DNA of 64,000 bases, from assembly GCA_022486625.1 (NCBI GenBank), contig JAKVKH010000010.1:23611-87610 (forward strand), given 5' to 3'. The translations under genes were made by a program, and so were the position numbers. How positions within the stretch are numbered: position 1 is the first letter of the stretch; every line of letters starts with the position of its first letter. Below are positions 17,545 to 27,887 of the stretch, in pieces. Under the pieces are notes generated by a model. The model was not told where the DNA came from, made no database searches, and worked only from the letters and a program-made list of their open reading frames with translations. The stretch is from Butyrivibrio sp. (GTDB lineage: Bacteria > Bacillota > Clostridia > Lachnospirales > Lachnospiraceae).

Positions 17545-19938
17545 TTATAAACTGTTTGGTACTGCAGCAGGCTTCATATATTTTTTCATGATACCCGCCA
17601 TGGAATCCGGGTTGATCGGCTTGGTAATAAAATCATTCATGCCTGCTTTCCTGCCTCTCTCAAGCGTTTCATCAAAAGCATCTGCCGACATCGCCAGAAT
17701 CGGAACCGTTCCTGCATCACTGCGTTCAAGACCGCGGATTGCTTCAGTTGCCTCGATTCCGTCCATTACGGGCATACGGATATCCATCAGGATCATGTCA
17801 TAATATCCTTCCGGTACATTCCGGAAGGCCTCCAGAGCCATTTTTCCATCAGTTACCGCATCTGCCATGATTCCAAATGCTCCGAGGATGCCCAATGCAA
17901 CCTCCGTATTGATCTCATTATCCTCTGCCATCAGCACACGCCGTCCAAAAAGTACTGCATCGTTTTCCCTTGACGCTCTGACATGTTCTCTTGTGCAGTC
18001 TATTTCCTCTTTGCCGCAAAGTTCGAATACCGCAGTAAAGGTGAAGATACTTCCCTCATTCTCCTGACTGACCACTGTTATATCTCCATGCATCATAAGA
18101 GCAAGACTTCTGGAAATGGCAAGTCCCAGGCCGGTTCCGGTACCATACAGCGAGGGGTTACGGTTTTCCTGCATATACGGCGTAAAAATATGCTTCAGGA
18201 ACTCACTGCTCATCCCGCATCCGGTGTCGCTTACTTCAAATGTCATATGTGCCCGGCCATCTGTATTCTCCTGACTGACCTTCAGGACAACTTTTCCGCC
18301 CTTCGGTGTGAATTTTACCGCATTGGTCAGAAGATTGATCAGAATCTGCTCCACGCGCATCCTGTCACAGATTACATAGTGATGCTGCATGTTTACCTCA
18401 TCAATCCGGAAACTTACATTCTTTTTCTCTGCCAGTGCGGTAATAATATTACGGATATGATCATATATTTCATGAATACTTGACGGCTCCGCTACGATTT
18501 TAATACTGCCGCTCTCCGTTTTATTAAAATCCAGAATATCATTTATGATTTCCGCCAGATACTGACTGGAAGATTCAATCTTCTCAAAATAGGAAACAGC
18601 CTGGGGATCAGTCACCGCATCCGCTCCCAGATGTGCCAGTCCGCCGATTGCATTGATCGGCGTTCTGATCTCATGACTGACATCCGACATGATTCTCGTC
18701 TTTTCCTTTACCGATTCTTCCAGTTTTTCCTTGGTCTCTTCCAGCGCCCTGTTGGCGCTCAGCAGTTCTCCCACATACCGGTTTTTCTGCAATATCAGCT
18801 GCAGCGCTGAGGCAATACAGCCTGCCGTCAGAAGGATCAGTGCCCACAGCATGATCGGCTTCTGATATTTACGCAGATAATTCACATCCTGGTTCATCAG
18901 CGTAGAGCCGTCCGGCAGAAAAGCACTGCTGATCCCGAATTTTTTCAGCACCTGCTGATTGAATATATAGCTGCTTTCCCCCGTCATGCTGACCGGAATA
19001 TCCGCCGGATCTGTTCCTTCCAGAATTTTCATCACCATTTTTCCGGCAACATATCCTGAATCCGTATAGGATACCATTTTCCCGCCCAGTATGCCTTCAT
19101 CGATTCCGCCGATTGAGGTTCTGTATACCGGCACCTTTGTATGCGCCGCGATATTCAATGCACTTTCCTGCATTGTGTACTGATTTCCGTCCCGGTCTTC
19201 AAAGGCATCCATATATACGACAATACTGTCCTCCGGAATTTTCTCCAGCTCCGCCTCATACTCCTGCAATGAATAAACTGAAAAATTAATTCCGCTAAAC
19301 GTGCAGTCAGGATAGTCATCCTTAAGTGCCATGAACTGCTTCACGTCGCCCTGCCCCGTCAGGGTATTGTCATACAGCACAATCATATTTCTGGCAGCCG
19401 GCTGCAGCTTTCTGGCAACATCAATCGTATCCTTCAGATATAATTCCTCAACTTCGCCGGTAATCTCCGGATTTTCTCCCGCTTTTCGGGCATGCCCGAC
19501 ATCATTCACACAGAAGAAAACCATCGGCACCCCGTCAAACAGTTCCTTCTGATGCTGTTCTGCAAACGTAAGCGCTGCATCATCTCCCAGAAGTATCACA
19601 TCATATTTCTGTGTATGCGCCAGTTTGTACTTCAGACTCTGATAAAAAAGCTGTTCATTCTCATCAGTATTGTATTTCTTCATATCCATATACAGAATAT
19701 CAAGACCGATATTGCTGTTGCCAAATGCCTGTCTGATTCCCTGTTTCTGAAGATCTACCGTATCAAAGCTCTCGCTGTAGGAACTGATAAACAGAACATG
19801 CTTTGTCTGTGTAAACAGTACTCCTGTGTCCTTCTGTTTCGTTTCCTTCGTATTCATATTGAAGCTGATGAACAGAAGCAGAATTGCAGCAGCTGCCAGA
19901 ATGATCGGAATCAGAACTCCTTTTCTTATTTTCAGCAT
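17545..19938 (-). CDS. Hybrid sensor histidine kinase/response regulator with periplasmic-binding-type sensor
   Basis: Protein of 797 residues. A signal-anchor helix (about 8-28) leads to an extracellular ABC substrate-binding (ABC_sub_bind) type domain (about 45-335) containing HVLFISSYSE and VILLGDDAALTFAEQ, then a membrane helix (about 365-385), a coiled coil, a HisKA domain with SHEIRTPINAI, an HATPase_c domain with NLLTNAVKFTP, SDTGCGMS and GTGLGLAIS, and a C-terminal receiver with AEDNE, LMDIRMPVMDG and the Lys of TKPI. All key residues are intact. It starts 12 bases after the upstream gene and is probably last in the operon. The hybrid layout implies relay through a separate HPt protein. 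Confidence 0.93.
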   Translation of the reverse strand: MLKIRKGVLIPIILAAAAILLLFISFNMNTKETKQKDTGVLFTQTKHVLFISSYSESFDTVDLQKQGIRQAFGNSNIGLDILYMDMKKYNTDENEQLFYQSLKYKLAHTQKYDVILLGDDAALTFAEQHQKELFDGVPMVFFCVNDVGHARKAGENPEITGEVEELYLKDTIDVARKLQPAARNMIVLYDNTLTGQGDVKQFMALKDDYPDCTFSGINFSVYSLQEYEAELEKIPEDSIVVYMDAFEDRDGNQYTMQESALNIAAHTKVPVYRTSIGGIDEGILGGKMVSYTDSGYVAGKMVMKILEGTDPADIPVSMTGESSYIFNQQVLKKFGISSAFLPDGSTLMNQDVNYLRKYQKPIMLWALILLTAGCIASALQLILQKNRYVGELLSANRALEETKEKLEESVKEKTRIMSDVSHEIRTPINAIGGLAHLGADAVTDPQAVSYFEKIESSSQYLAEIINDILDFNKTESGSIKIVAEPSSIHEIYDHIRNIITALAEKKNVSFRIDEVNMQHHYVICDRMRVEQILINLLTNAVKFTPKGGKVVLKVSQENTDGRAHMTFEVSDTGCGMSSEFLKHIFTPYMQENRNPSLYGTGTGLGLAISRSLALMMHGDITVVSQENEGSIFTFTAVFELCGKEEIDCTREHVRASRENDAVLFGRRVLMAEDNEINTEVALGILGAFGIMADAVTDGKMALEAFRNVPEGYYDMILMDIRMPVMDGIEATEAIRGLERSDAGTVPILAMSADAFDETLERGRKAGMNDFITKPINPDSMAGIMKKYMKPAAVPNSL

Positions 19939-19950
19939 ATTATCCTTCTC

Positions 19951-21933
19951 TCATGAATGCAACGGTCCGTCTCTCCCCACAAGGTCAGATATTGTTGCAA
20001 ACAGTTTACCTGTATCCACCGGTTTTGACAGATGTACATTCATTCCGCTTGCAAGGCTCTCTCTGATATCCTCGGGGAAACTGTTGGCAGACAATGCCGC
20101 AATCGGTATTTTCCGATTAAACTGACGTATTTTTCTGGTAGCCTCATATCCATCCATAACCGGCATACGGATATCCATCAGAATCGCATCAAAATCCTTT
20201 TTCTGTGCCTTTTTTACGCCGTCCTCCCCATTTACAGCTCTTTCACAGCTGATTCCCCTGCTCTTTAACAGTTCCATGATAATGTCAGCATTAATATCAT
20301 TATCCTCACATACAAGGATCTTACATTCCATTTTCTCCGGAACAGCCTTTTCTGCCGCTTCCTGAATCAGGTAATTGTTAATTTCTTCCGGCCCTGCCTT
20401 TCGATAGGGAATACTCACTGTGAAGCTTGTTCCCTGCCCCGGCGCCGATCTGCAGACGATGGAACCGTGCATGAGATCTACCAGTGCCTTTACAATTGCC
20501 AGTCTCAGTCCGCTTCCTCCGGAATGCGCCGTATGATTGTTTTCCTGCGTAAACGGCTCATACATATGCTGCTGAAATTCAGTTCCGATTCCGGGGCCAT
20601 CATCGGAAACGGTATGCACCACCGTAATACTGTCATCCGTTTCTTTTTCAATCCTGCAATCCCATATCACCGTTCCTCCAGATGGCGTGTACTCTACTGC
20701 ATTGTCCAGCAGATTAAGAATAATCTGCTGGACTCTGCCGACATCCACCATCGGATAACACTCGGTCTCATCACAGTGAATATGTGCAGCAAACCGAACA
20801 CCCTTTTCCTTCGCCATAGGTTCAATAACTGATTGTATCATCTTCGCGGATCTGGCATTTTTACAGATCTGAGGATGCAGAACCAGCCTGCCGTTCTCCA
20901 GCTTCTGCATATCCAGAATATCCGTCAGTATTCCCAGCAGATACTGCGCACTTTCTCTGACTGTACCGATATATCTGTCAACCTCTGCCGTCTCTTCCTT
21001 CTGCCCCAGCAGATCACAGATTCCCATAATGGTAGTCAGCGGAGTCCGCATATCATGACTCATCCTCGCCAGAAACTCCGATTTTGCGCCGCTTGCATTC
21101 CGGGCTTCTTCCAGTGCTTTTTCGAGCTGTCCGTTCAGTCTGCTGATTTCTTCTTTCTGACGGACTTCTTCTGTCACATCTTCAAAACTCCCTACCAGAC
21201 CGACTATTTTTCCTTTTTCATACAGCGGGCTTTTACTGGCCACAATATTCCTGTTTTCTCCGTGTGATATACACATTCCCGGTACACGGTATGTACTTTC
21301 TCCCTCTCTGATCACCTTCAGTTCATCATTTCTATAAGGATCCGGATCGCTGTGCCACCCCATGTCTTCATCATTTTTTCCCAGAATGGAAGAAACGGAC
21401 GGGAAGTCATAATAGTCCAGAAAGGCCTTGTTGGCTCCCAGAAAACGACGGTCTGCATCCTTCCAGAAAATAGCAGTCTGTGTGGTAAACAGGATTTTCT
21501 CCAGGAGATTTCTGGTATGCTCCTCCTGCAGTTCCATTTTCTTCTTATCTGTCACATCCATGAAGACCGTCTGCGATACTTTGCCCTGACTGAGCCAGCT
21601 GCGCACTCCATTAATCCATCTGATTTCCCCGTCAGGTCGCTGAAGACGGCATTCAAATGAGACGGACTCCGTTCCGGCAAAAAACTGCCCTGCGATCCGT
21701 TCCATATATTCCCGGTCTTCCGGATACATGCACAGTTCAAGATACGCCTTGCTACGCATACCGATGACTGTTTTTTCATCCAGCCCATTAATCCTGAGTG
21801 CCTCCGGATTAATATAGACACAGACTGCTTCCCGGCCTTCCGGCTCTATCCGGTAGTGTATAATCCCGACCGGAAGGTTTCTCAACGTACTTTCGCCATA
21901 TTCTGACCACTGGTATGAGGTATGGTTCTCCAT
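19951..21933 (-). CDS. PAS-containing hybrid histidine kinase, cytoplasmic
   Basis: Protein of 660 residues with no membrane segment. Two PAS domains (about 15-130 and 140-260, the second with FWKDADRRFLGANKAFLDYY), a HisKA domain with ARMSHDMRTPLTTIMG, an HATPase_c domain and a C-terminal receiver with CEDNDIN, LMDIRMPVMDGYEA and SKPV. The ATP-lid glycine box reads GGSGLRLAI; the second Gly of the usual GLGL is Arg, which is unusual and could affect nucleotide binding. The gene starts 16 bases after the REC-GGDEF-EAL-GGDEF gene and ends 12 bases before the next kinase, so these are co-transcribed. Ligands are unknown; PAS domains often sense redox or small molecules. Confidence 0.92.
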   Translation of the reverse strand: MENHTSYQWSEYGESTLRNLPVGIIHYRIEPEGREAVCVYINPEALRINGLDEKTVIGMRSKAYLELCMYPEDREYMERIAGQFFAGTESVSFECRLQRPDGEIRWINGVRSWLSQGKVSQTVFMDVTDKKKMELQEEHTRNLLEKILFTTQTAIFWKDADRRFLGANKAFLDYYDFPSVSSILGKNDEDMGWHSDPDPYRNDELKVIREGESTYRVPGMCISHGENRNIVASKSPLYEKGKIVGLVGSFEDVTEEVRQKEEISRLNGQLEKALEEARNASGAKSEFLARMSHDMRTPLTTIMGICDLLGQKEETAEVDRYIGTVRESAQYLLGILTDILDMQKLENGRLVLHPQICKNARSAKMIQSVIEPMAKEKGVRFAAHIHCDETECYPMVDVGRVQQIILNLLDNAVEYTPSGGTVIWDCRIEKETDDSITVVHTVSDDGPGIGTEFQQHMYEPFTQENNHTAHSGGSGLRLAIVKALVDLMHGSIVCRSAPGQGTSFTVSIPYRKAGPEEINNYLIQEAAEKAVPEKMECKILVCEDNDINADIIMELLKSRGISCERAVNGEDGVKKAQKKDFDAILMDIRMPVMDGYEATRKIRQFNRKIPIAALSANSFPEDIRESLASGMNVHLSKPVDTGKLFATISDLVGRDGPLHS

Positions 21934-21949
21934 ATGTCTGCTCCCGCCG

Positions 21950-24196
21950 TTATTCTTTATCGGCTGCTTTCTGTGTTCTTGCCTTTTCCATATACATATT
22001 CTTTTCTGCTTCCAGAATCATCTCTCTGAGCATATCCGCTTTCTTTTCAAAACGATCCGAGTATGCATATCCCATATCAATCTGCATATCGAGATCTTCT
22101 GCCCCGGTCAGTTTCAGTTCTGACATTCCCTGCGCAATTTCACTGATTTTTCCTTTCAGAATTTCTTCCGGACAGTTCACCAGAATCAGAAGGAATTCAT
22201 CTCCTCCGTACCGGATCACCGAATCCTGTTTTCTGATCAGCGAAAGAAAAAGTGCAACTGTTTTTTTCAGTATTTCATTTCCCAGTTCGTAACCATAATT
22301 GTTGTTGATGGTCTTGAAATTTTTCAGGTCACACATGATGATTCCCACCTGGTGCGGCTCTTCACTGAAATCTCCCATATCAAGGAAGAGCCACTCTGTC
22401 AGATATCTTCTGTTATATGCATCTGTCAGTGTGTCTCCATATATTTTTTTCTTCAGGCTATGCGGAATTCTGTTAGCGTAATTATTTTCCAGCATATCTT
22501 CATTCAGAACCGCTTCCAACTGATCCACATCCTTCACCAGCTTCTCGTATTCCTCTACCGGCATAGGTCTGGCAAAATAATATCCCTGTATATACTCACA
22601 ACCGATGCTTGTCAGAAAGTCACTCTGCTCCTTCGTCTCCACGCCTTCCATAACAACCGGAAGTTTCAGCCAGCCGGCCATTCTGACAACTGAGGTCAGA
22701 ATCTTCTTGCTCTTGCTTTCAGAAGAATCCACCGGCAGGAATTTCATATCAATTTTGATAATATCAACATCAAAATCTTTCAGTGTATTTAAAGAAGAGT
22801 ATCCGCTCCCGAAATCATCCATCATGATAATAAAGCCCATTTCATGCAGCTTACGGATAACTTCATTGATCCGCTTCGGGTCCTCCATGTATGCGCTTTC
22901 CGTCAGTTCCAGATTAAGCAGCTCCGGAGGCAGCTGATATCTGTCCAGCAGGCCCTGTAGCAATTCAAAGAGACCGGCATTTTCCACATCCATTCTGGAC
23001 ATATTGACTGATATCGGTGCCGGATGCTTTCCCTCATCTATCCATTTCCTGAGCAGTGCGCAGACATGATCCCACATATAGTAATCCAGATCCCGGATCA
23101 GTCCGTTTCTTTCAAACACCGGTATGAATTCAGCCGGTGATATTCTTCCCTTTACCGGATGTTCCCAGCGCACCAGTGCCTCAGCTCCATATGGCCTTTT
23201 TGTCTGTACATTGAATTTTGGCTGCAGATATACCCTGAACTGCTCCTTTGCAAAAGCTTCATCCGCCTCTGCCAGAATTTCCTGCTCCTCAAACAGTTTT
23301 TCTCCCATGCTGTTATCATAATAGGCAGAATATACCTTGTACTTATCCTTCAGCGTATTGGCAGCCAGCGATGCACGCAGGTAGATTGTCTCCGCAGACA
23401 GCATATTGTCTTCAATAATATAGATTCCGACCGCAGGTTCAATGATAAATTCAGTAGAATAATTTCTGAAAATTTCCGTCAGTTTTTTCGTCAGACGATC
23501 ACATTTATCTGCCTCATACTGCATGCAGATTCCAAAGATATCCGCTTCAATGTGTCCATATGTACACAACGGATTTTTCTTCATACATTTATCAATATTT
23601 CTGGCCATATAGCGCAGCAGTTCATTTCCGCCCTGTTCACCTTTAAGTGCATTTACCATTCGAAAGCGCTTGATATCCATTCGGATAAATGCAAAAGTAT
23701 CTCCCCTGCTTCCGCGCAGCATTGTCTCCGTTTCTTCAAAAAAATATCTTCTGTTATACAGATCGGTTACTGTATCATGCTCTGCCAGATGACGGATTTT
23801 CTTCAGATAGGAAACTTCACTTCTGGCAATGGCGTTCTTAAGTCTGGTCATAAGAATCGGCATCTGATACGGCTTTGAAACAAAATCCCAGGCCCCCATC
23901 TCAAGTGCTTTTTCTTCTGATCCCGCACCCTTGTCCCCGGTCATGACAATAATCGGAATATTGTCAATTCCGAGCGCCTTTATCTTTTCCAGGAACTCAT
24001 AACCATCCATCACCGGCATGATAATATCCAGAAGGACTGCAGTAACTGATGCTTTATCCTGCCTGATTACATCCAGTGCCTGCTGCCCGTTCTCAACTTC
24101 CACTGTTCTGTAAGCCTGCTGCAACATCGCTGCAAGCATGCTTCTGTTAATTTCATTATCATCTACGATCAGTATTTCCTGCCTTTTTTCTTCCAT
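21950..24196 (-). CDS. Response regulator REC-GGDEF-EAL-GGDEF, c-di-GMP turnover
   Basis: Protein of 748 residues. A receiver (about 8-125) has VDDNE, LLDIIMPVMDG and the Lys of VSKPY. A degenerate GGDEF domain (about 140-290) has HIEADIF in place of the active loop. An EAL domain (about 300-550) keeps EALVRWEHP, SVNMS, LELTES, MDDFGSGYSSL, IKIDMKF, EGVETK and QGYYFARP and should be active. A second GGDEF domain (about 570-740) has intact RYGGDEF and an inhibitory-site motif RKQD five residues before it. The protein may thus both make and break c-di-GMP under phosphorylation control. The ATG at 24196 follows AGGAAGG by six bases. It sits among hybrid kinases in one operon. Confidence 0.93.
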   Translation of the reverse strand: MEEKRQEILIVDDNEINRSMLAAMLQQAYRTVEVENGQQALDVIRQDKASVTAVLLDIIMPVMDGYEFLEKIKALGIDNIPIIVMTGDKGAGSEEKALEMGAWDFVSKPYQMPILMTRLKNAIARSEVSYLKKIRHLAEHDTVTDLYNRRYFFEETETMLRGSRGDTFAFIRMDIKRFRMVNALKGEQGGNELLRYMARNIDKCMKKNPLCTYGHIEADIFGICMQYEADKCDRLTKKLTEIFRNYSTEFIIEPAVGIYIIEDNMLSAETIYLRASLAANTLKDKYKVYSAYYDNSMGEKLFEEQEILAEADEAFAKEQFRVYLQPKFNVQTKRPYGAEALVRWEHPVKGRISPAEFIPVFERNGLIRDLDYYMWDHVCALLRKWIDEGKHPAPISVNMSRMDVENAGLFELLQGLLDRYQLPPELLNLELTESAYMEDPKRINEVIRKLHEMGFIIMMDDFGSGYSSLNTLKDFDVDIIKIDMKFLPVDSSESKSKKILTSVVRMAGWLKLPVVMEGVETKEQSDFLTSIGCEYIQGYYFARPMPVEEYEKLVKDVDQLEAVLNEDMLENNYANRIPHSLKKKIYGDTLTDAYNRRYLTEWLFLDMGDFSEEPHQVGIIMCDLKNFKTINNNYGYELGNEILKKTVALFLSLIRKQDSVIRYGGDEFLLILVNCPEEILKGKISEIAQGMSELKLTGAEDLDMQIDMGYAYSDRFEKKADMLREMILEAEKNMYMEKARTQKAADKE

Positions 24197-24237
24197 AAGC
24201 ATCCTTCCTGTATCCGTTTCTGTCTACGGTAAGGCTC

Positions 24238-26982
24238 TTATTTCTTTATTGCTGCCTTTAATATTCCCTTCAGTTTCTGCGGTTCAATCGGTTTAACAAC
24301 AAATTCATCCATTCCCGCCCGGATTCCCTTTTGTCTTGCTTCATTAAACGCATCTGCTGTCATGGCAATAATCGGAACATTTTTCGCATCTGCTCTCTTC
24401 AGTTTTCTGATCTGCATTGTCGCATCATAACCGTTCATCACCGGCATCTGGATATCCATCAGAACCGCGGCATACTCTCCCTGTGCAGATTTTTCGAATC
24501 GTTCCACTGCTTCCTGCCCGTTTACAGCAGTATCTGCTGTCAGGCCATAACTTTCGATAATTCTGATTGCAATCTCCATATTAATCTCATTATCCTCTGC
24601 AAGGAGTACCTTGCCGGATAACTGCTCTGTATCTTCTTTTGCAGCTTCTCCATCCTCAAGCCGGTTCCTGTACTTCGGATCTCTTGTTGCGTCCGGGAAC
24701 ACGATGCTGCACCGGATCGTTGTTCCTTTTCCAGGCGCACTTTCCACCGTCATGCTGCCATTCATCAGTTCTACCATCCTGTGAACAATTGACAGTCCCA
24801 GTCCTGTCCCGCTGATTCCCTTCGGGCGCATCGGATTATCATATTCCTGAGAAAACGGCTCAAACATGATCTTCTGAAACTCCGGACTCATTCCGATTCC
24901 GGTATCTCTGATTTCAAAGCCAAAGCGGACTTTATTATCCGGAAGATCTTCACTGTCTGAAATATAGGAAACCGTTCCTCCCGCAGGCGTATATTTTACG
25001 GCATTGGACAGCAGATTCAGCGTGATCTGGTTGATCCTCACCTTATCGGCAACAATAACTCCACAATTAGCATTACGCCGTTCAAAAACACAATGAAGCC
25101 CTTTTTCTTCACACATCGGTTCAAGCACATTTCTGATATTGGCTGAATGCTCTTCAAATGGATACGGTTCCGGATTCAACGTCACTTTCCCGCTGTCAAT
25201 TCTGGAAATATCCAATACATCATTAATCAGACTCAGCAGAAACGTATTGGAAGTTCTGATCTTGTTCAGGTCATTCAGCAGCATTTCCCTGTGGTCAATA
25301 TCCTGAATTGCAAACCCGGTCATACTGGTAATTGCACTGATCGGTGTCCGGATATCATGACTGATTCTTGATATAAACTCTGTTTTGGCCCGGTTGGCCT
25401 GTTCAGCCATCTGTAATGCATCTGAGAGTTTTTTCAGCTGCTGTTCCTGTTTTCTGTATGCATCCGTAATATCCGTCTGCACTTCCATGATTTCTGTTCT
25501 GGAAGCATCAAGCCAGCAGTACTGCACCTGCTTGTATCGTATATTTCCTTCCTGATCAAGACTGCGAAATACAAATGTACTGCTGTTTTTAACGTTCATG
25601 ATTCTGATCAGTGAATCAAGCTCTGCATGCTGCCTGAAATATCTGCAGTCATCCGGGAATACATAATTTTCCGCAATCTGTCTGATCACACTGTCACAGT
25701 CCTGCTCCTGCATAAGCATAACCGTATTCCCGGTTCCTGATGTTCTGATAAGGGTAAATGTACGTCTCTGCGGACTGATTACGGAAATATGATCGTAATG
25801 CTCCTCCGCGATTCTTGCTACCACGTTTTCTTCAATCTTGCGCCGCGTGATATCGAGTGCATAGGTAACTGCCTCCACATCTCCGCTGGCGGGATTCTGC
25901 GCCATATTGATAAATCCTGCAACCCAGACGGTTCTTCCGTCCTGTGCCTTGACCGGATATTCTGCAGCAATTTCCGTCTTGCCGTTTCGAAACTCCTTCA
26001 GCAGATTTTTCCTGGTAAAAACCTGTGCATATTCTTTCTGAACTGCTGCATCTGAAATGATCTCCACATTCTTCTTCAGATAATGATCCGCAGTTCCCTC
26101 CGCCCCCTGCTGAAGAACCGCTTCCCGCTCACTCTGTCCGTCGATACAGAGATTTCGTGTCAGATTCAGATGAAATGTCCCCAGTGAATAGGGATTAGCC
26201 TTTGCCACCTGCTTATATATCCTGTTATATTTTTCTTCCTCAATCTTCTGCGCCGTAATATCCTGCGTAATTCCGTATGCCAGAACAGTCTTCCCTTCGC
26301 TGTCATACACACTGGTCATGCTCATGCGTTCACAATGAGGTTCATTGTGCTCCTGTCTTGCCCTGAACCATACCTCACAACATGCGGACGGCTCTCCCGC
26401 ATCAATTCTGCGGTACATCTCCAGAAAAGAACCTGTGTCCTTTTCCTCCAGCAGCCGTGACACCTCCTGCGGAGTCCGGTTCTCTATCTGCAGGATTCCC
26501 CTGTTAAGCGCATTAAACCTGGAATAGGCATTATCTGCTATTGTAATCTGCTTGGTCTGCAGATTATAAGTCCATATGGTCAGTCCTGCGCCTTCAGCCG
26601 CATTTTCATATATCTTCTGCGCTTTTTGCAGGCTGTCTTCCCGCTTCTTCTGCTCTGTAATATCTGTCAGGTACACAATGACAGCATCATGCCCGTCCCA
26701 GCTGATCCTATGGCATCTGACCCGGTTCCATCTGTCTGTCTCACGTATATAGCTTTCGCCCTGATAATCGTCCTCATCCGGCAGCTTTGAGACCGGGCAC
26801 CATTCACAGGGAATCTGCTGACTGCTGATCAGCTGATAGCACTTTTTTCCCGCATCATCAGCACATCCCCGGCATTTCAGCGCTGCCCGGTTTGCATATA
26901 GCAGTTCATAATCCTGCCGGTCTACAACATATACGACAGTGTCCATGTAATCCAGAAGATTTTCTTTTCCATCGGCTTCCAA
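24238..26982 (-). CDS. Multi-PAS hybrid histidine kinase, cytoplasmic
   Basis: Protein of 914 residues without membrane helices. At least three PAS-type domains precede the kinase; the first (about 10-110) carries a four-cysteine pattern (CRGC, then KKCYQ and CEWC) that could hold a metal or sense redox. HisKA shows SRISHDIRTPISAITSM, HATPase_c shows NLLSNAVKYTP, DTGIGMS and GTGLGLSIV, and the receiver shows LLAEDNEIN, LMDIQMPVMNGYDA and VKPI. Translation appears to begin at TTG (26982) five bases after GAGGG; no in-frame ATG is better placed. It follows the hemerythrin gene by 65 bases and precedes the REC-GGDEF-EAL-GGDEF gene by 41. Confidence 0.9.
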   Translation of the reverse strand: MEADGKENLLDYMDTVVYVVDRQDYELLYANRAALKCRGCADDAGKKCYQLISSQQIPCEWCPVSKLPDEDDYQGESYIRETDRWNRVRCHRISWDGHDAVIVYLTDITEQKKREDSLQKAQKIYENAAEGAGLTIWTYNLQTKQITIADNAYSRFNALNRGILQIENRTPQEVSRLLEEKDTGSFLEMYRRIDAGEPSACCEVWFRARQEHNEPHCERMSMTSVYDSEGKTVLAYGITQDITAQKIEEEKYNRIYKQVAKANPYSLGTFHLNLTRNLCIDGQSEREAVLQQGAEGTADHYLKKNVEIISDAAVQKEYAQVFTRKNLLKEFRNGKTEIAAEYPVKAQDGRTVWVAGFINMAQNPASGDVEAVTYALDITRRKIEENVVARIAEEHYDHISVISPQRRTFTLIRTSGTGNTVMLMQEQDCDSVIRQIAENYVFPDDCRYFRQHAELDSLIRIMNVKNSSTFVFRSLDQEGNIRYKQVQYCWLDASRTEIMEVQTDITDAYRKQEQQLKKLSDALQMAEQANRAKTEFISRISHDIRTPISAITSMTGFAIQDIDHREMLLNDLNKIRTSNTFLLSLINDVLDISRIDSGKVTLNPEPYPFEEHSANIRNVLEPMCEEKGLHCVFERRNANCGVIVADKVRINQITLNLLSNAVKYTPAGGTVSYISDSEDLPDNKVRFGFEIRDTGIGMSPEFQKIMFEPFSQEYDNPMRPKGISGTGLGLSIVHRMVELMNGSMTVESAPGKGTTIRCSIVFPDATRDPKYRNRLEDGEAAKEDTEQLSGKVLLAEDNEINMEIAIRIIESYGLTADTAVNGQEAVERFEKSAQGEYAAVLMDIQMPVMNGYDATMQIRKLKRADAKNVPIIAMTADAFNEARQKGIRAGMDEFVVKPIEPQKLKGILKAAIKK

Positions 26983-27047
26983 AGCATTCCCTCATTTCCG
27001 GTTCCTGTTGAAACAGTTTTCTAAAATAAGGTTCCTCTTCTAGCAGT

Positions 27048-27860
27048 TCATCTCTGCGGTATCTTCTTATCCATCTTCATGATATGATTTTTCAGCCAGT
27101 CAAGTAAAAAGTTCAGCAGTTCATCCAGATACTCATCCTGCCGGTTCTCCATATCACTGAGGTCAAGCGAATTGAGTTTATCCACAAATGCTTCATGCAC
27201 ACGTTTCTGTGCTTCAAGCCCTTCATACTGAATACTTTCCATATATTCTTCTTCATCGTGGAAGTGCATGACGGTATACTCTCTCAGTTCCTTAAGAATC
27301 TGTATGATTTCATCATATTTGTCATGTAAAAACTGTGCGTGAATCACTTCATTTGCATGTGCAATGATTTCAAACAGTTTCTTATGCTCCTCGTCAATCA
27401 TGCTGATTCCCGTTTCATACGCCTTCGTATAAACAAACGGGTCTCCCTGTTCCTCAGAATCTGATCCCTTGATTTTACCAATCATGATGTCACTGCCCAG
27501 GATATGATGGTAAAGCCAGCGGGTAAGATATTCCAGCATTCCGCTTAGCTGCTGCTTCTCTGTTTCCGCATCCGGCACTGACGGTGTCATCTGCGCAATT
27601 CTGGCTGTAAAGGCCGCATGCTCCTTTTTCTGTCTGGGAAGCTCCGGATCATGAATCTTCTCCATATATGCTTCCTCATGTGCAAAATGAGTCGCCGCAT
27701 AATCTGTAAGCTGCTGCGTCATTTCTGCCAGCACCTGATGACTGTTTCCCGCTGCAAGCGCATCACTCAGCTGGTTGATCAGTTGAAAAAGCATCCGGTG
27801 TTCATTGTCAATCTGTTCTATTCCAGTCATACAATCCTGCGTAAAACGATATGTCTCCAT
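27048..27860 (-). CDS. Double-domain bacteriohemerythrin
   Basis: Protein of 270 residues made of two complete hemerythrin domains (about 1-130 and 140-268). Each has the di-iron ligand pattern: an N-terminal His in IDNEH or IDEEH, HFAHEEAYM or HFHDEEEYM, a later His, and HHILGSD or NHIMKMD at the end. Hemerythrins bind O2 reversibly at a non-haem di-iron centre. Most bacteriohemerythrins have one domain, so the tandem is worth note. It lies between the HD gene and the PAS kinases, suggesting oxygen delivery or sensing for that pathway (inference). A second possible promoter lies just upstream. Confidence 0.93.
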   Translation of the reverse strand: METYRFTQDCMTGIEQIDNEHRMLFQLINQLSDALAAGNSHQVLAEMTQQLTDYAATHFAHEEAYMEKIHDPELPRQKKEHAAFTARIAQMTPSVPDAETEKQQLSGMLEYLTRWLYHHILGSDIMIGKIKGSDSEEQGDPFVYTKAYETGISMIDEEHKKLFEIIAHANEVIHAQFLHDKYDEIIQILKELREYTVMHFHDEEEYMESIQYEGLEAQKRVHEAFVDKLNSLDLSDMENRQDEYLDELLNFLLDWLKNHIMKMDKKIPQR

Positions 27861-27887
27861 TTTGCATACACCTCTTCTGATTATATT

